Assembly (NCBI GenBank): GCA_036571765.1
Contig: BROE01000004.1
Location: forward strand, 31,613 to 95,612
Source: Plecoglossus altivelis
Lineage: Eukaryota > Chordata > Actinopteri > Osmeriformes > Plecoglossidae
DNA length: 64,000 nt
Direction of reading: 5' to 3'
Shown here: in pieces, positions 1 to 12,485 of the stretch
Layout of the letters: every line of letters begins with the position of its first letter
Position numbering within the stretch: the stretch's first letter is position 1
The notes under the pieces: generated by a model
The model's database searches: none
What the model was told of the DNA's origin: nothing
What the model saw: only the letters and a program-made list of their open reading frames with translations
Made by a program: the position numbers and the translations under genes

Positions 1-3000
1 GAGATAAGAGTACGAGAGGATGAGATTTGGACAAATAGTCACAAGCTGATAAGTTCCTCGCACTATTAAACCCTCAGAGGTGTCAATACAGTATCGTTCA
101 CACTTCATGTGCGGGTTTAGATGATGTGGGAGATCCTATAGCATTTCGATGTTAGAGATGTATAAGCGGATCCTACTGCGGCAATAAAGTAGTTTTGCAT
201 GCGCAGATGAAGGGTGAGCGTCACAGAGGCTCGATATGGATACAATACAGGTACATACAACAAGAGTGCCGCCTCTTGGTAAAGGCTCAGCAGGATGGTC
301 ATTTGCTCAAGAATATGGGCTGTCCAAGACGGCGAATAACACTCTCTAGACACCACACTCGCCATGACTCAGGACGTGAGGATAGTAGTTGCGTGTACAT
401 CTTCTAGGATAACTAGTTTTCTCGTGCTGATGGCGTTCAGGCTGTGGTGTGTGCAGTATGTAGACTAAGGATGAGGATGTGTGGTGCATCAGAGTCCTAT
501 GACTTGATAGCACTGTAGCGTACGCATGCGTGGATTGGTGAGGTGTGGTGAAGGTCATGAGAAGGAAGATTCTGTGGTAGCAGTAGACTGGTCGTTTGCT
601 GGTGTGGGAGGGGGTAATTAGGGTGGTATTGAGATGGGGCTATGTCTGGTAAGGAGTAATGCAGTAGTGTTCGAAGGGATGCTGAGACTAGGGACAGTCC
701 CTAGAGAGAGTATGGCGCAGAGAATGCGCCCGCACGCACTTCAGAAACGTCATACAGTGAATGACGTATGAGGCATAGCTGCGGATTCGGCGCTACTACA
801 AGCCAGCATCGAAGAGGGGCAGAGCATGAGCGGCGAGGTGACAGAGAGGGCGAGAGCAGGAGCGAGCTCGGCACTCGCGTGTGGCATGTGTGGACAGAGA
901 GAGAGTGCATCGGCGGCGAGGGGCCTGGGGTGAGCGGGATGGGTCTTTAGGCATGACAGTACCGCAACGCAGGGAGAAGGCCACGGGCCCGGCGGTGCAT
1001 GTCAGAGCTAGAGGGCACGGTGATGGAAGGCGAGCAAGGGCTAAGAGAAGGCCGTCAGAGAGAGGCGGGAGAGATAGCTAGAAACGCTGAGGGATGGGTA
1101 TTTGATTGATTAGAAGCGCTTTGCTTCAGGGCGTCTGCTGAGAGACGCGAAACGTAGCGCGTGGCGTGCCGATGCCTGCTTCAGAAGTATTAGAGTGTGA
1201 GTACTGGTACAGAATCGTAGTTGACTGATTGGTAGTGTGGACAAGACCCGGGCACTGGTACGCGGGAAGACGCAGCTGCGATGCAGTGGAGGAACGCACG
1301 AGTAGTAGAGAGAGAGGGAAGCAGCTAACGTACTCGACCTAAGGTGCGTTGGACAGTGTTACACTGCGACTAGAGAACACAGTGACTCTCAACCGGCAAC
1401 GTATGCCGGTGACTCGAACGATAGCTGGTGCGGAGAGTGGCACAGGAGCACTGCCATGGTAATCCGAGGAGAGGTCAGCCCGCGTGATAGTACGAGACAT
1501 CGGCGAACACGAGACGCGAGGTAAAGACAAGCACCTATGGCAGAGTAGGATGACGGGCCGTGTGGAGGAGGTGTCCAGAGGCAGGCGGACACTGCTGTAG
1601 CCGAGCTGGTGGAGCGAGAACGACAGGCCTCATTGTGCACGCGGCAAATCAGAGGTGTCAGTTGTTATATCGCGACTAGTACAGGTGAAGGACTGACAAG
1701 AGATGGACCATCATGAATAGCATCCTGATGAGGGGCAGGTGACATCAACTGAGAGTGTAGGTGGCAAGTGGGGCTGCGGTCGTACTTGGTGAGAGTTGAA
1801 GAGAAGCGCAGATCATAGGGAAGAGATGTTCGGAGTGGACTGTAAGTATTGATCGTACCAGACAGTGTCTTAGGGGTAGTAGCAAGGTCCACTCTTATAA
1901 CTGCATCAAACTAGTTGAAGCATAATAATAATATATTCTGATAATGGGGATGGTAAAGTAATAGAAACATATCAAGCTTGATGAATGATGCTCGAGAATG
2001 CATCATCCAACTGTTTAGCCGATCGTGGCGTGTGTAATTGACTATACTATATGCGTAGAGTTGCAATGTGATTATTACTCCCTATAGATAGTGGGTGGAT
2101 GCGTAGGTGGCGGCGTCTTGGCTCCTAAGTATAGCGAAAAACGAGCAACGAGACTTAGTGGAGACCGTACTAGCTGCTCGGGTGACTGAGGAGGGTGGGA
2201 CATAAAGCGTGTGGGTGTCTATCACGTCTTGGTCGTGGGAGTCGGGTAGTATTATCGACGCTCACGCTACTCAAGTGCACGACCGCGGCAAGCATATGAG
2301 TTGGCTCTTAGAGGTTTGTCTTGCTTATACTGCAGTGTTGCGTATCGCACTCATTCATGCGTCGAGTGCTAAAGTGCTGTTGGTGCTGAGGGAGGATGCA
2401 GGATCATGCGACGGACACATCTAGCTGGATGCGCGGGCGTGAGGAAGAAGGCGTACTCGTTGGTAGTTGTTCGCAGCTGATAATGGTATAAGACGCTCAC
2501 CTGATCCTTGGCCCTGTTGAAGGAAGAGGAAGGTTTAGAGCAACGGACGTGAGCGCTACGCGTAACGTTGATTGTGTGCTCGTCTGTTGTCGTCGCCTGG
2601 GCCCGTAGTGGTAGGGTTGCTGTTCGCTTGCGTTGGGCCTGATCGCGCGCACTACTTAGCTGCTTGGCCTCACGTGTAGGGCGATTCAGCGTGAATTCAG
2701 ATAAGGAGTGGTCCTAGGGGTGTCGCAGCGAGTGCACGGGCAGGCTACATTCTAATTTGTGCTACAGGGGTGAGCTAGCAGCGGCTCCATGCTTCTGAGA
2801 CTATGTCGACTCCTTCGCATGGTGCTCGCAGGGTGCACTGTAGCTCCCTGACGACGGATCAAGTCTGCGGTGAGGTGCGCCTGTTCGCGCTCGCCGGGGT
2901 GAGTGAGGGTCTTAGGCGTCGGCGGCGACTTCGCGCGCGGGCTCCTCTGTGATGAGGGCGCTCACTGGTGCGCAGTGCTTGGAGGAAGTTCATCAGATCG

Positions 3001-4256
3001 GTACTTCAACGCTACCTGTCTCCAGTGAGGTGGTCGTACAGGATAGCATGCTTCTGCGAGCGTCAGCCATCAACCTCTCCCTGCGCTGAGGAATGGGTTG
3101 ATGCTTACGCAGGTGTGGTGGGACAGATGACTCAACAGATGTTACAGTGGATGTGCCTTGTCGGAGGAGAGTAGATCTGGCAGCTCGTTGCATGTTGTTG
3201 CATAGGTGCGCCGGGAGCCAGTCAGATAGCGTTACGAAAGTAAATGCGAGAAGCGGAAGTAGTTAGAAGTGCATGCTCTGGAGCGCGGAGTGACACTGAG
3301 ACGTATGTATAGTTCTGTCCATGATCGTCTTATAATTAGCGAATGTTGGCTGGCTCTGCGTGCATCGCGTCGGTCTTTGGGAAGCGATGAGATGTTTGCG
3401 CTTTTAGGCGTGTGTAGTGATATGATTAGGTGGATTGTTGTTGCAAGGTGTTGCAGTTCTGGATTGGATCATGACTGTGTCTTGGCGCTAGTATGTGTCC
3501 TGGTGTCCGATGATATCGTGTATGAGAACTGTGCTGTGAGTGCTGGAGGTAGTCTTTTGGCTGATAGTTGAATCAGTCTTCGGGTGTCTTGGAGTGTCGC
3601 ATGGAGGGGGGATGAGATTGGATTTGGTCGAGGCTCTCGGCGCGTAGCGATCTATTGACGCAGAGTAGCGGTTTGTGTGGAGGCTTTTGCTGTGTCCTGT
3701 GTGTGTCTGTAGAGTGTGTGGTGTGTATGAAGGTTTTCGCCAAGTTTCCTGTTTGGAGTCTGGAGGTGGTTGTGTGAGCGACAGGTGACTGGATTGGGTC
3801 TTGGAGTGTGTGAGTTGAGTGGCAGCCGCTCGGCATGTGGCCTTGTCTCAGGGAGGTTCAATGGTATGTTTAGAAGTATTCGTTGGCTTGAACCTCCGGG
3901 GCATAGCCGGTCCGAACCTGTGTTGTTTTGTCTGTGTGGTAGGGGGGATGCAAAGTGATACAGGGGCCAGCCGCTATGTCTGTTGCGGGGGTTTCGAGTT
4001 TGTCTTCTGAAAAGACTCCATGGTTGTTGAAGATCCTTCTCTTGGTGCCAATTAGTATGCATCTATGGTGTAACGGTGTTAATGGTTGACTGATGGTGGA
4101 GGAGGGTGGGTAGGAGCGGGGGGGGTGTGCTCAGCGGTGAGGACACCACACCTCGCGTGGGTGATTAAAGGAATGTCGCTTGTGCTTTTTCGAATCCAAT
4201 TCTGCAGTAAGCTGTTCACTGTTTAGTATCCAGTGTAATGATAAGTGTCTGATAAC
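1..4256. other. Random-like, gene-free tract (probable low-quality assembly)
   Basis: I find no exon, repeat family, RNA gene or promoter that I recognise here. CpG is not depleted (very frequent around 2400-3000), unlike the rest of the window. Both strands are broken by stops. From about 3600 the sequence drifts into imperfect GT-rich text and merges with the (GT)n block at 4290. The upstream exon of the hunk kinase, which should encode the Gly-rich loop, is not visible. The best explanation is uncorrected long-read sequence or a misjoin next to a simple repeat. A real but unfamiliar intron 1 remains possible. Confidence 0.55.
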
Positions 4257-4289
4257 GTTCACACAGTGTGGTAACACAGAGCTGAGTGA

Positions 4290-4348
4290 TTAGTGTGTGT
4301 GTTGTGTCGGTGTGTGTGTGTGTGTGTGTGTGGTGTGTGTGTGTGTGA

Positions 4349-4380
<32 letters not shown>

Positions 4381-4690
4381 CGTGTGTGTGTGTGTGCGTG
4401 AGTGTATGGTGTGTTGTGCATGGGTGTGTTGTGTGTGTGTACGTGTGCTGGGGTGTGTGTGTGCATGGTGTGTGTGTCATGGGTGTGTGTGTCTATGGGT
4501 GTGTGTGCGCATGGGTTGGTGTGTGTGTGTTGGCTGGGTGTGTGTGATGTCCATGTGTGGTGTGTGTTCCTGGTGTGTGTGTGTGTTCTGGTGTGTTTGT
4601 CCATGGGTTGTGTGCGCATGGGGTTGTGTGTGTGGTGTACGTTGTGTGTGTGTGTGTACATGTGTGTGTGTTTGTGTGTTAGTGTGTGTT
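4290..4690. repeat. (GT)n-rich block before hunk exon 2
   Basis: Long alternating GT tract with scattered interruptions (TGGTG, CATGG), ending directly at the acceptor TTCAG before hunk exon 2. The long Cys/Val-rich open frames across it are repeat translations, not genes. Confidence 0.9.
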
Positions 4691-4693
4691 CAG

Positions 4694-7600
4694 GTGTGGC
4701 CTAAAGGTTATCGATAAGAAGAAGGCCAGACAGGATTCTTATGTTCTGAAGAACATGAAGAGAGAACCTCGGATCCACCAAATGATCCGTCACCCTCACA
4801 TAGTGGTACTGCTGGAGTTTAACAGCACCACACACACACACACCACCACACCAACACACACAACCACACACAACTATGTGGGTTACTGGAGGTTAAAACA
4901 CACACACACATAGTGGTACTGCTGGAGGTAACACACACACACATAGTGGTACTGCTGGAGGTAACACACACACACACACACATAGTGGTACTGCTGGAGG
5001 TAAAACACACACACACATAGTGGTACTGCTGGAGGTAAAACACACACACACATAGTGGTACTGCTGGAGGTAACACACACACACACACATAGTGGTACTG
5101 CTGGAGGTAACACACACACAGACTTCCACGCAAACACGCACAAACACGCTAACACACACACTAACACACATACATACACACAGTGACACACACACAAACA
5201 CACACACACACACTGATACACACACTGACACACATACACTAACACACAGACACTCTCACACACACACACACACACCTGCACACACTCTCTACCATCACAC
5301 ACACACACACATCCACTCACACACATATAAACACACGCACACTAACACACACATACACTCACAAACACACACACACATACACACTCTCTCAAACACAGAC
5401 ACACTCACACACAGACACATTCTCCCACATGCACATACACTAACACATGCGTGCTCACACACGTTCACATACCCCCACTCTCTGTCCCTGCATTAGACGC
5501 TGGAGACAGAGAACAGCTACTACATGGTGATGGAGCTGTGTGCTGGAGGAGACCTGATGGAGCGCATCTGTGATACGAAGCGTCTGGAGGAGCGGGAGGT
5601 CAGACGCTTCACGCGTCAGATCCTGTCTGCTGTGGAGCATCTGCACAAACACGGCATCGTACACAGGTCAGAACACGCACACGCATGTGCACAGGTCAGA
5701 ACACGCACACGCATGTGCCCAGGTCAGAACATACATGTGCACAGGTCAGAACACGCATGTGCACAGGTAGAACACGCATGAGCACAGGTCAGAACACGCA
5801 TGTGCACAGGTAGAACACGCATGAGCACAGGTCAGAACACGCATGAGCACAGGTCAGAACACGCATGTGCACAGGTAGAACACGCATTAGCACAGGTCAG
5901 AACACGCATGTGCACAGGTAGAACACGCATTAGCACAGGTCAGAACACGCATTTGCACAGGCCAGAACACTCACACGCATGTGCACAGGTCAGAACATAC
6001 ATGTGCACAGGTCAGAACACGCACACAAATGTGCACAGGTAGAACACACACACACACATGTTTGCATTCACGCTGGGAACACACTCCCTAGTGGAGCAAA
6101 CAAGGACTATTCAGAGTTTGAGAAATTCTGATCAGAGGATATGGTGTGTGTGTGTGTCTGTATTAGTGTGTCTGTATTAGTGTGTGTGTGCCCATTGCTC
6201 TTGGGTGCTTAGTGGGTGTGAAGTAATTTTAGTGTGTGTGCTAGTGGGTAATGTTCTTTATACATCTGACTCAGAAACAGCCTAACACACACACACACGC
6301 ACACACACACACACGCACACACACACACGCACACACACACACACGCACACACGCACACACGCACACACGCACACACGCACACACACACACGCACACGCAC
6401 ACACACACACACTCAGCAGTGGTTTAAGACCATGGCTCCTCTCTGGGTGGGAATGTGATTACCAGGCGATGACTTCATCAGTGTGTGCCGCCGCCATGGT
6501 TCACACATCATCAGTGACTTCCTGTATAATGAAGTCCCACTGCAACAGCACTACCCACCCAGTGCCCCAACACACACGCACACACACACACAGACACGCC
6601 CACACACACACACACACACACACTGGATTTACCAACACTATTACCACACACATGCAAGCAGGGTTACCACACACGCTTTCCCTTTTACAAGGCGATCCTG
6701 GTTCTTCACAACCTCCCTGCCCCCCTGCCTCCCCGCTGCCTCCCCCCTGCCTCCTCCCTGCCTCCCCCCTGCCTCCTCCCTGCCTCCCTGCCTCCCCCTG
6801 CCCCCCTGCCTCCGCCCTGCCTCCCCCTGCCTCCCTGCCCGCCTCTCTCTCTGCGAGGCCCGGCTCTCTGGCAGGGTGGCTCCTGGAGGTTGGGAGGGCT
6901 GGCAGCGGATGAGAGCAAACAGGCCCAGGTCCTGTGAGCAGCCATGAGACCACACGTCTCCTCCTCCGCAGGGTCTCACGTAGCTGCAGAGCATTACAGC
7001 AGGCAGTGTGGTGGAGCTGGGGTCGGCACACAGTCACAGAGACTGAACTGTTAAACCAGACTAAACCAGTTATACCAGGTTTGAAACAGTTAAGCCAGGT
7101 TATACCGCTTAAACCAGTTAAGAACCGTTAAACTGGGTTATTGAATCTGGGTTGATTTATCAGCCACTAAACTTCCCCCTCGTTCCTCTTGCTCTCTTTC
7201 TCTCTCTTCCTCTCTCTCTCTTCCTCTCTCACTCTGTCCATCTCTCTCTCTGTCCATCTCTCTCTCTTCCTCTCTCTCTCTTCCTCTCTCTCTTCCTCTC
7301 TCACTCTGTCCATCTCTCTCTCTGTCCATCTCTCTCTCTTCCTCTCTCTTCCCCTCTTCCTCTCCTCTTCCTTCAGGGATTTAAAGATTGAGAACTTCCT
7401 GCTGGACGAGCACAACAACATAAAGATTGTGGGTAGGTCCTGAACAGCCTGCTGCTCCACTCTACTGTACCCTGACATGGGTGACATGGTGCTGTGGATC
7501 TCCATGGAATATCTGATGAGATCCTTCCAAGAACATTACCGTGGAGACGTCACTGTGGAGCTCGGTCTTTGGCAACACACACGTGCACACACACACATAC

Positions 7601-8623
7601 ACACATACACACACACACACACATACATACACACGTACACACACACACATACACACATACACATACATACACATACACACACACATACACACTAGAGTAA
7701 ATGAGGCATGTTGAGTAGGGTGAGGGGTTTAGGGGATGAATCTGAGGTGGTTAATTAGCTAGTTCTAGCTGGATTAACAAGTGAGAGTTGTCACTGTACT
7801 GCATAACTGATCAGCAGTACGGTGTGCTTGTGTGTGTGTGTGTGTGTGTGGTTGTGTGTGTGTGTGTAGTGTGTGTGTTTGTGTGTGTTGGTTGTGTGTG
7901 TGTGTGGTTTGTGTTGTGTGTGCGTGGTGTTGTGTCTGTGTGGTGTGGTGGTGGTGTTGTGTGTGGTTGTGTGTCTGTGTGTGTGTGTGTGTGTGTGTGG
8001 TTGTGTGTGTGTGGTTGTGTGTGTGTGTCACAGACTTCGGCCTCAGTAACACGCTGAAGGCAGAGTCTCTGTCTCTAGAGCTGTTGAACACCCAGTGTGG
8101 CAGCCCTGCCTACGCTGCTCCAGAGCTGCTGGCTCACAGGAAGTACGGGCCCAAGGTCGACGTGTGGTCTGTGTAAGTCACATGGAACGTTTACACACAC
8201 TGCACCCCTGTGTTCTGACTACCGCTAGGGTGGGTCTGTATGTCCATGCATATCTGTGTGTGTGATCTAACTTGTGGTTGTGTGTGCTCTAACGTGTGTG
8301 TGATGTGTGTGTGTGTGATGTGTGGTGATGTGTGTGCGTGTGACGTGTGGGTTGCCTCTAACGTGCGTGGGGATGTGTGTGGGGCTCTAACGTGCGTGTG
8401 ATGTGTTGTATGTGCGTCTAACGTGTGCTGTCTAACATGTGTGTGTTTGTGTGTATGATGTGTGTGTGATGTGGGTGTGATGTGTGATGCTCTAACGTGT
8501 TGGTGTGATTGTGTGTTGTGATGTTGGTGGATGTGTGTGTGTTGTGATGTTGTGGTGTGTGTGTGATGTGATGTGTCGGGGGAGTATGTGTGTGTGTGTG
8601 TGTGTGTGTATGTGATTGTGTTA

Positions 8624-8657
<34 letters not shown>

Positions 8658-8769
8658 TGTGTGGTGTGTGTGTGTGTGTATGTGTGTGTGTGTGTGTGAA
8701 CAATGTGTGGTGTGTGTTGTGTGTGTGGTTATGTGTGTGTGATGTGTGTATGTGATGTGTGTGTGTGTG

Positions 8770-8829
<60 letters not shown>

Positions 8830-11800
8830 GGGTGTGAGCATGTTTGCCATGCTGACAGGGACCCTGCCCTTCACGGTGGAACCCTTCAACATCAAACAGC
8901 TGCACCTGAAGATGGTGAACGGAGACATCAGCAGCATCCCCAGTGACATCAGCAAGGGTGAGAGGGGGAGACGGGTGAGGAGGGGGAGGAGGAGGGAGGA
9001 GAGGGAGGAGAGGGATGGGGGAGGAGGGGAGGAGAGCGCGAGGAGAGGGAGGGGGAGGAGGGGGAAGAGAGCGGAGGGGGAGGAGGGGGAGGGAGGGAGG
9101 GCAGTAGGGAGGATAGGGGAGGAGAAGGGGAAGGAGGAAGTGAAGAGGTGGAGGGGGGAGAAGGAAGGAGAAGGGGGAGGAAGGAGGAGGTCTAATGTAA
9201 CTCTGTAGTTACATCACTGAGTGTTACACTGACTCAGACCTCAAACATGCTCTCACACAAACAGTCTGTAACTCCTCCATGTTACCACAACAAGGACAGC
9301 TCCCTTTACCGTGGTGATAATGACCACAGCTCTGATGCTGGGAGAGATAGGATCACATTAGATTCTCAACAGACGACAACAGATTACCGTTGCCCGGGCG
9401 ACATGAAGGGTGACATCCTATCTGGGTGGCCAGACTCAGTGATGGACTGAGGGAACACGGTGTGTCGCTTGGCCCAGCAGGAGGACCTGCTGGAGGGGGC
9501 AGCAGAGGTCATCAAGATCCTTAACTGAGGTCAACTAGAGACAAGCACTGCGGATGTTACCTCATGCTAACCTCCTCCCCCTCCCTCCCTCCCTGCTACC
9601 TCCTAACCTCCCCCCTCCCCCCATCTCTCCTACCTCCTAACCTCCCCCCTCCCTCCATCCCTGCTACCTCCTCCCCCTCCCCCTCCCTCCATCTCTCCTA
9701 CCTCCTAACCTCCCCTCTCCCTCCCTCCATCCCTGCAGGAGCAGTGGGGTTCGTTCTGTCTCTGCTGGAGCCTGACCCAGCCAAGAGACCCAGCATCAGA
9801 GCAGCCATGGAGGAGAAGTGGATCAACGAGGGTTATGCTAGGAGGCCGCTGCACACACAGTCACACAGGAACAGGTAGACACACACACACTCTCACACAC
9901 ACACACACTCTCTCACTCACACACTCACACACACACTCTCTCACACACACACACACTCACACACACACAAACACACACTCTCTCACACACACACACACAC
10001 ACAAACTCTCTCACACACAGTCACACAGGAACAAGTACACACACACACACACTCTCTCACACAAGTCACACAGGAACAGGTACATACACACACACTCTCT
10101 CACACACAGTCACACAGGAACAGGTACACACACACAGGAGACCGCTGCACACACACTCACACAGGAACAGGTACACATACACACACACACACAGTCTCTC
10201 TCTCTCACACACACACACACACGTACAGGAGACCGCACATACACTGTCATACAGGACCAGGTACCACACACACACACACACACACACACGATTGCTGCAC
10301 ACAGTCATACAGGACCAGGTACCACACACACACAAACACACTTGCGCACACACACACACATTCACACACACACACACTCACACACACACACACTCACACA
10401 CACATTCACACACACACTCACACACGCACACACTCACATGCACACACACACGAACACACACACACACTGTCACACACACGCGCGCACACACACAGCACTG
10501 TTATTATGATGACTTCCAAATGTGGACAGAGAGTTTGGACTCAAATTGCAAAGATGAAATGACATACAAAATGAGAATTTCTGTGGTGAGCAGTCTGTTC
10601 ATGTTGTGTATTTGTGTGTGGGTGAGTATGTACACTATAGTGTACGTGTGTATGTGTGTTTAATGGTTTTTGCAGTTGCAGACTTTAGGAGAAAACACCA
10701 GAATCCTATATGTTTCCACTTGGTCGGTCTCCTTAGTTACCAAGGCCATCTCAAACCCCATAATACCCAGTTTCACAGTGGACTGTCACACTCCAACTCA
10801 CCACACACGCACACACACCCACACACATACACACACGTACACACACATACACACACACTTACACACTTACACTCACACACTCACACACGCATACACTCAC
10901 ACAAACACAAACACAAACACACACACACACTCACACGCACACACATACACACGCACACACACATGCACACACCACATATACACACGCACACACACACACA
11001 CATATACACTTACACACTCTGAAGTTGTGGGAGTCCCCCAGGCTGCACCCTGAGGAGCTGGATCCATCTGTGTTGGCGTACATGACAGAGACTCTGGGCT
11101 ACTCTCTGGCTGATGTCATCCACACCCTCACCACCAACAGACCGTCCTCCATCATGGCCTCCTATCATCTGCTGCACAGCAAGCTGAGCAGGACCCACAG
11201 AGGAACCAGGGGCAGCAAGGTGGCTCTGGAACACACACACAGCAATACACACACACACATGAATACACACACAGCAATACACACACTTACACACACACAC
11301 AGCAGTACACACACACACACAGCAAGCTGAGCAGGACCCACAGAGGAACCAGGGGCAGCAAGGTGGCTCTGGAACACACACACAGCAATACACACACACA
11401 TGAATACACACACAGCAATACACACACTTACACACACACACAGCAATACACACACACATGCATTAATACACAGCAATACACACACTTACATACACACACA
11501 GCAATACACACAGTCGCATCAATACACACACAGCAATACACACACACGCATCAATACACACACACCAGCAATACACACACAGCAATACACACACAGCAAT
11601 ACACACACTGCAATACACACACATCAATACACACATTTACATACACACACACAACCATACACACACACTTACACATACACTTACACACACACATATCAAT
11701 ACACAGACACTTACATACACACAAACACATACACGCATACATACACAAATGCATACAGACACATACATAGGTGTACACCCACACATACATGCACGCACAC

Positions 11801-12430
11801 AAACACACACAGATGCATTCAGACACACACACACATACATGCATACAGACACATACATGTATACACAAACACACACACATACAAACACAAACACATACAC
11901 ATACAAAAACACACGCACATGCATACATACACACACACACGCATACACGTACACACTCTCATACACAAACACACACACACACACAAGATCAGCCAGACGT
12001 GTAAGAGACACGCGTGACGATGGTTGCTGTGTTGCTGTTGCAGAACCTGGAGAACAGTGAGTGGAACCTGCCCAGTAAAAACACCTGGAGGGAGAAGAGC
12101 AACATGGCTCCCAAGACTCAGCACAACGAGCCAGCCAATCAGAAGGTTTCCAAGCCAGCCAGCAAACCCCTGAGGAGCCAACCACAGGCCAGGGAATGCC
12201 AGAGCAGCAGGAAGAGAGCGGAGGCCCCGCCCAGAGAGAGCCACAAGGAGGATGAGGAGAACCGGCCACCCTCTCCCTCCCTCCCCCATCTGCCTCCCTC
12301 CTCCTCCCCCGCGCCCCGCCTGCCCTCACCCTCACCCGGGCCCCTGTCAGTGGAGGGGATCACCGACGAGGAGATCGCCATCACCGTGGAGACCAGGGAG
12401 GCCCTGTTCCCTGAGGGTACGGCCTGGACG

Positions 12431-12485
<55 letters not shown>

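Noticed and set aside
2400..3000. CpG-rich stretch as a CpG island or hunk exon 1
   Set aside because: No open frame resembles the HUNK N-terminus or a glycine-rich loop, and the flanking sequence has the same artificial texture.
4290..4717. Long Cys/Val-rich and His/Thr-rich open frames (also at 8190-8955, 9835-10509, 11363-12017, 36193-36480, 55839-56473, 58213-58405)
   Set aside because: They are translations of (GT)n/(CA)n tracts, which lack stops in several frames. No splice or codon evidence supports genes.
5667..6046. CRISPR-like regularly spaced repeats
   Set aside because: Spacers are not unique, units vary, and the context is a eukaryotic intron. These are minisatellites.
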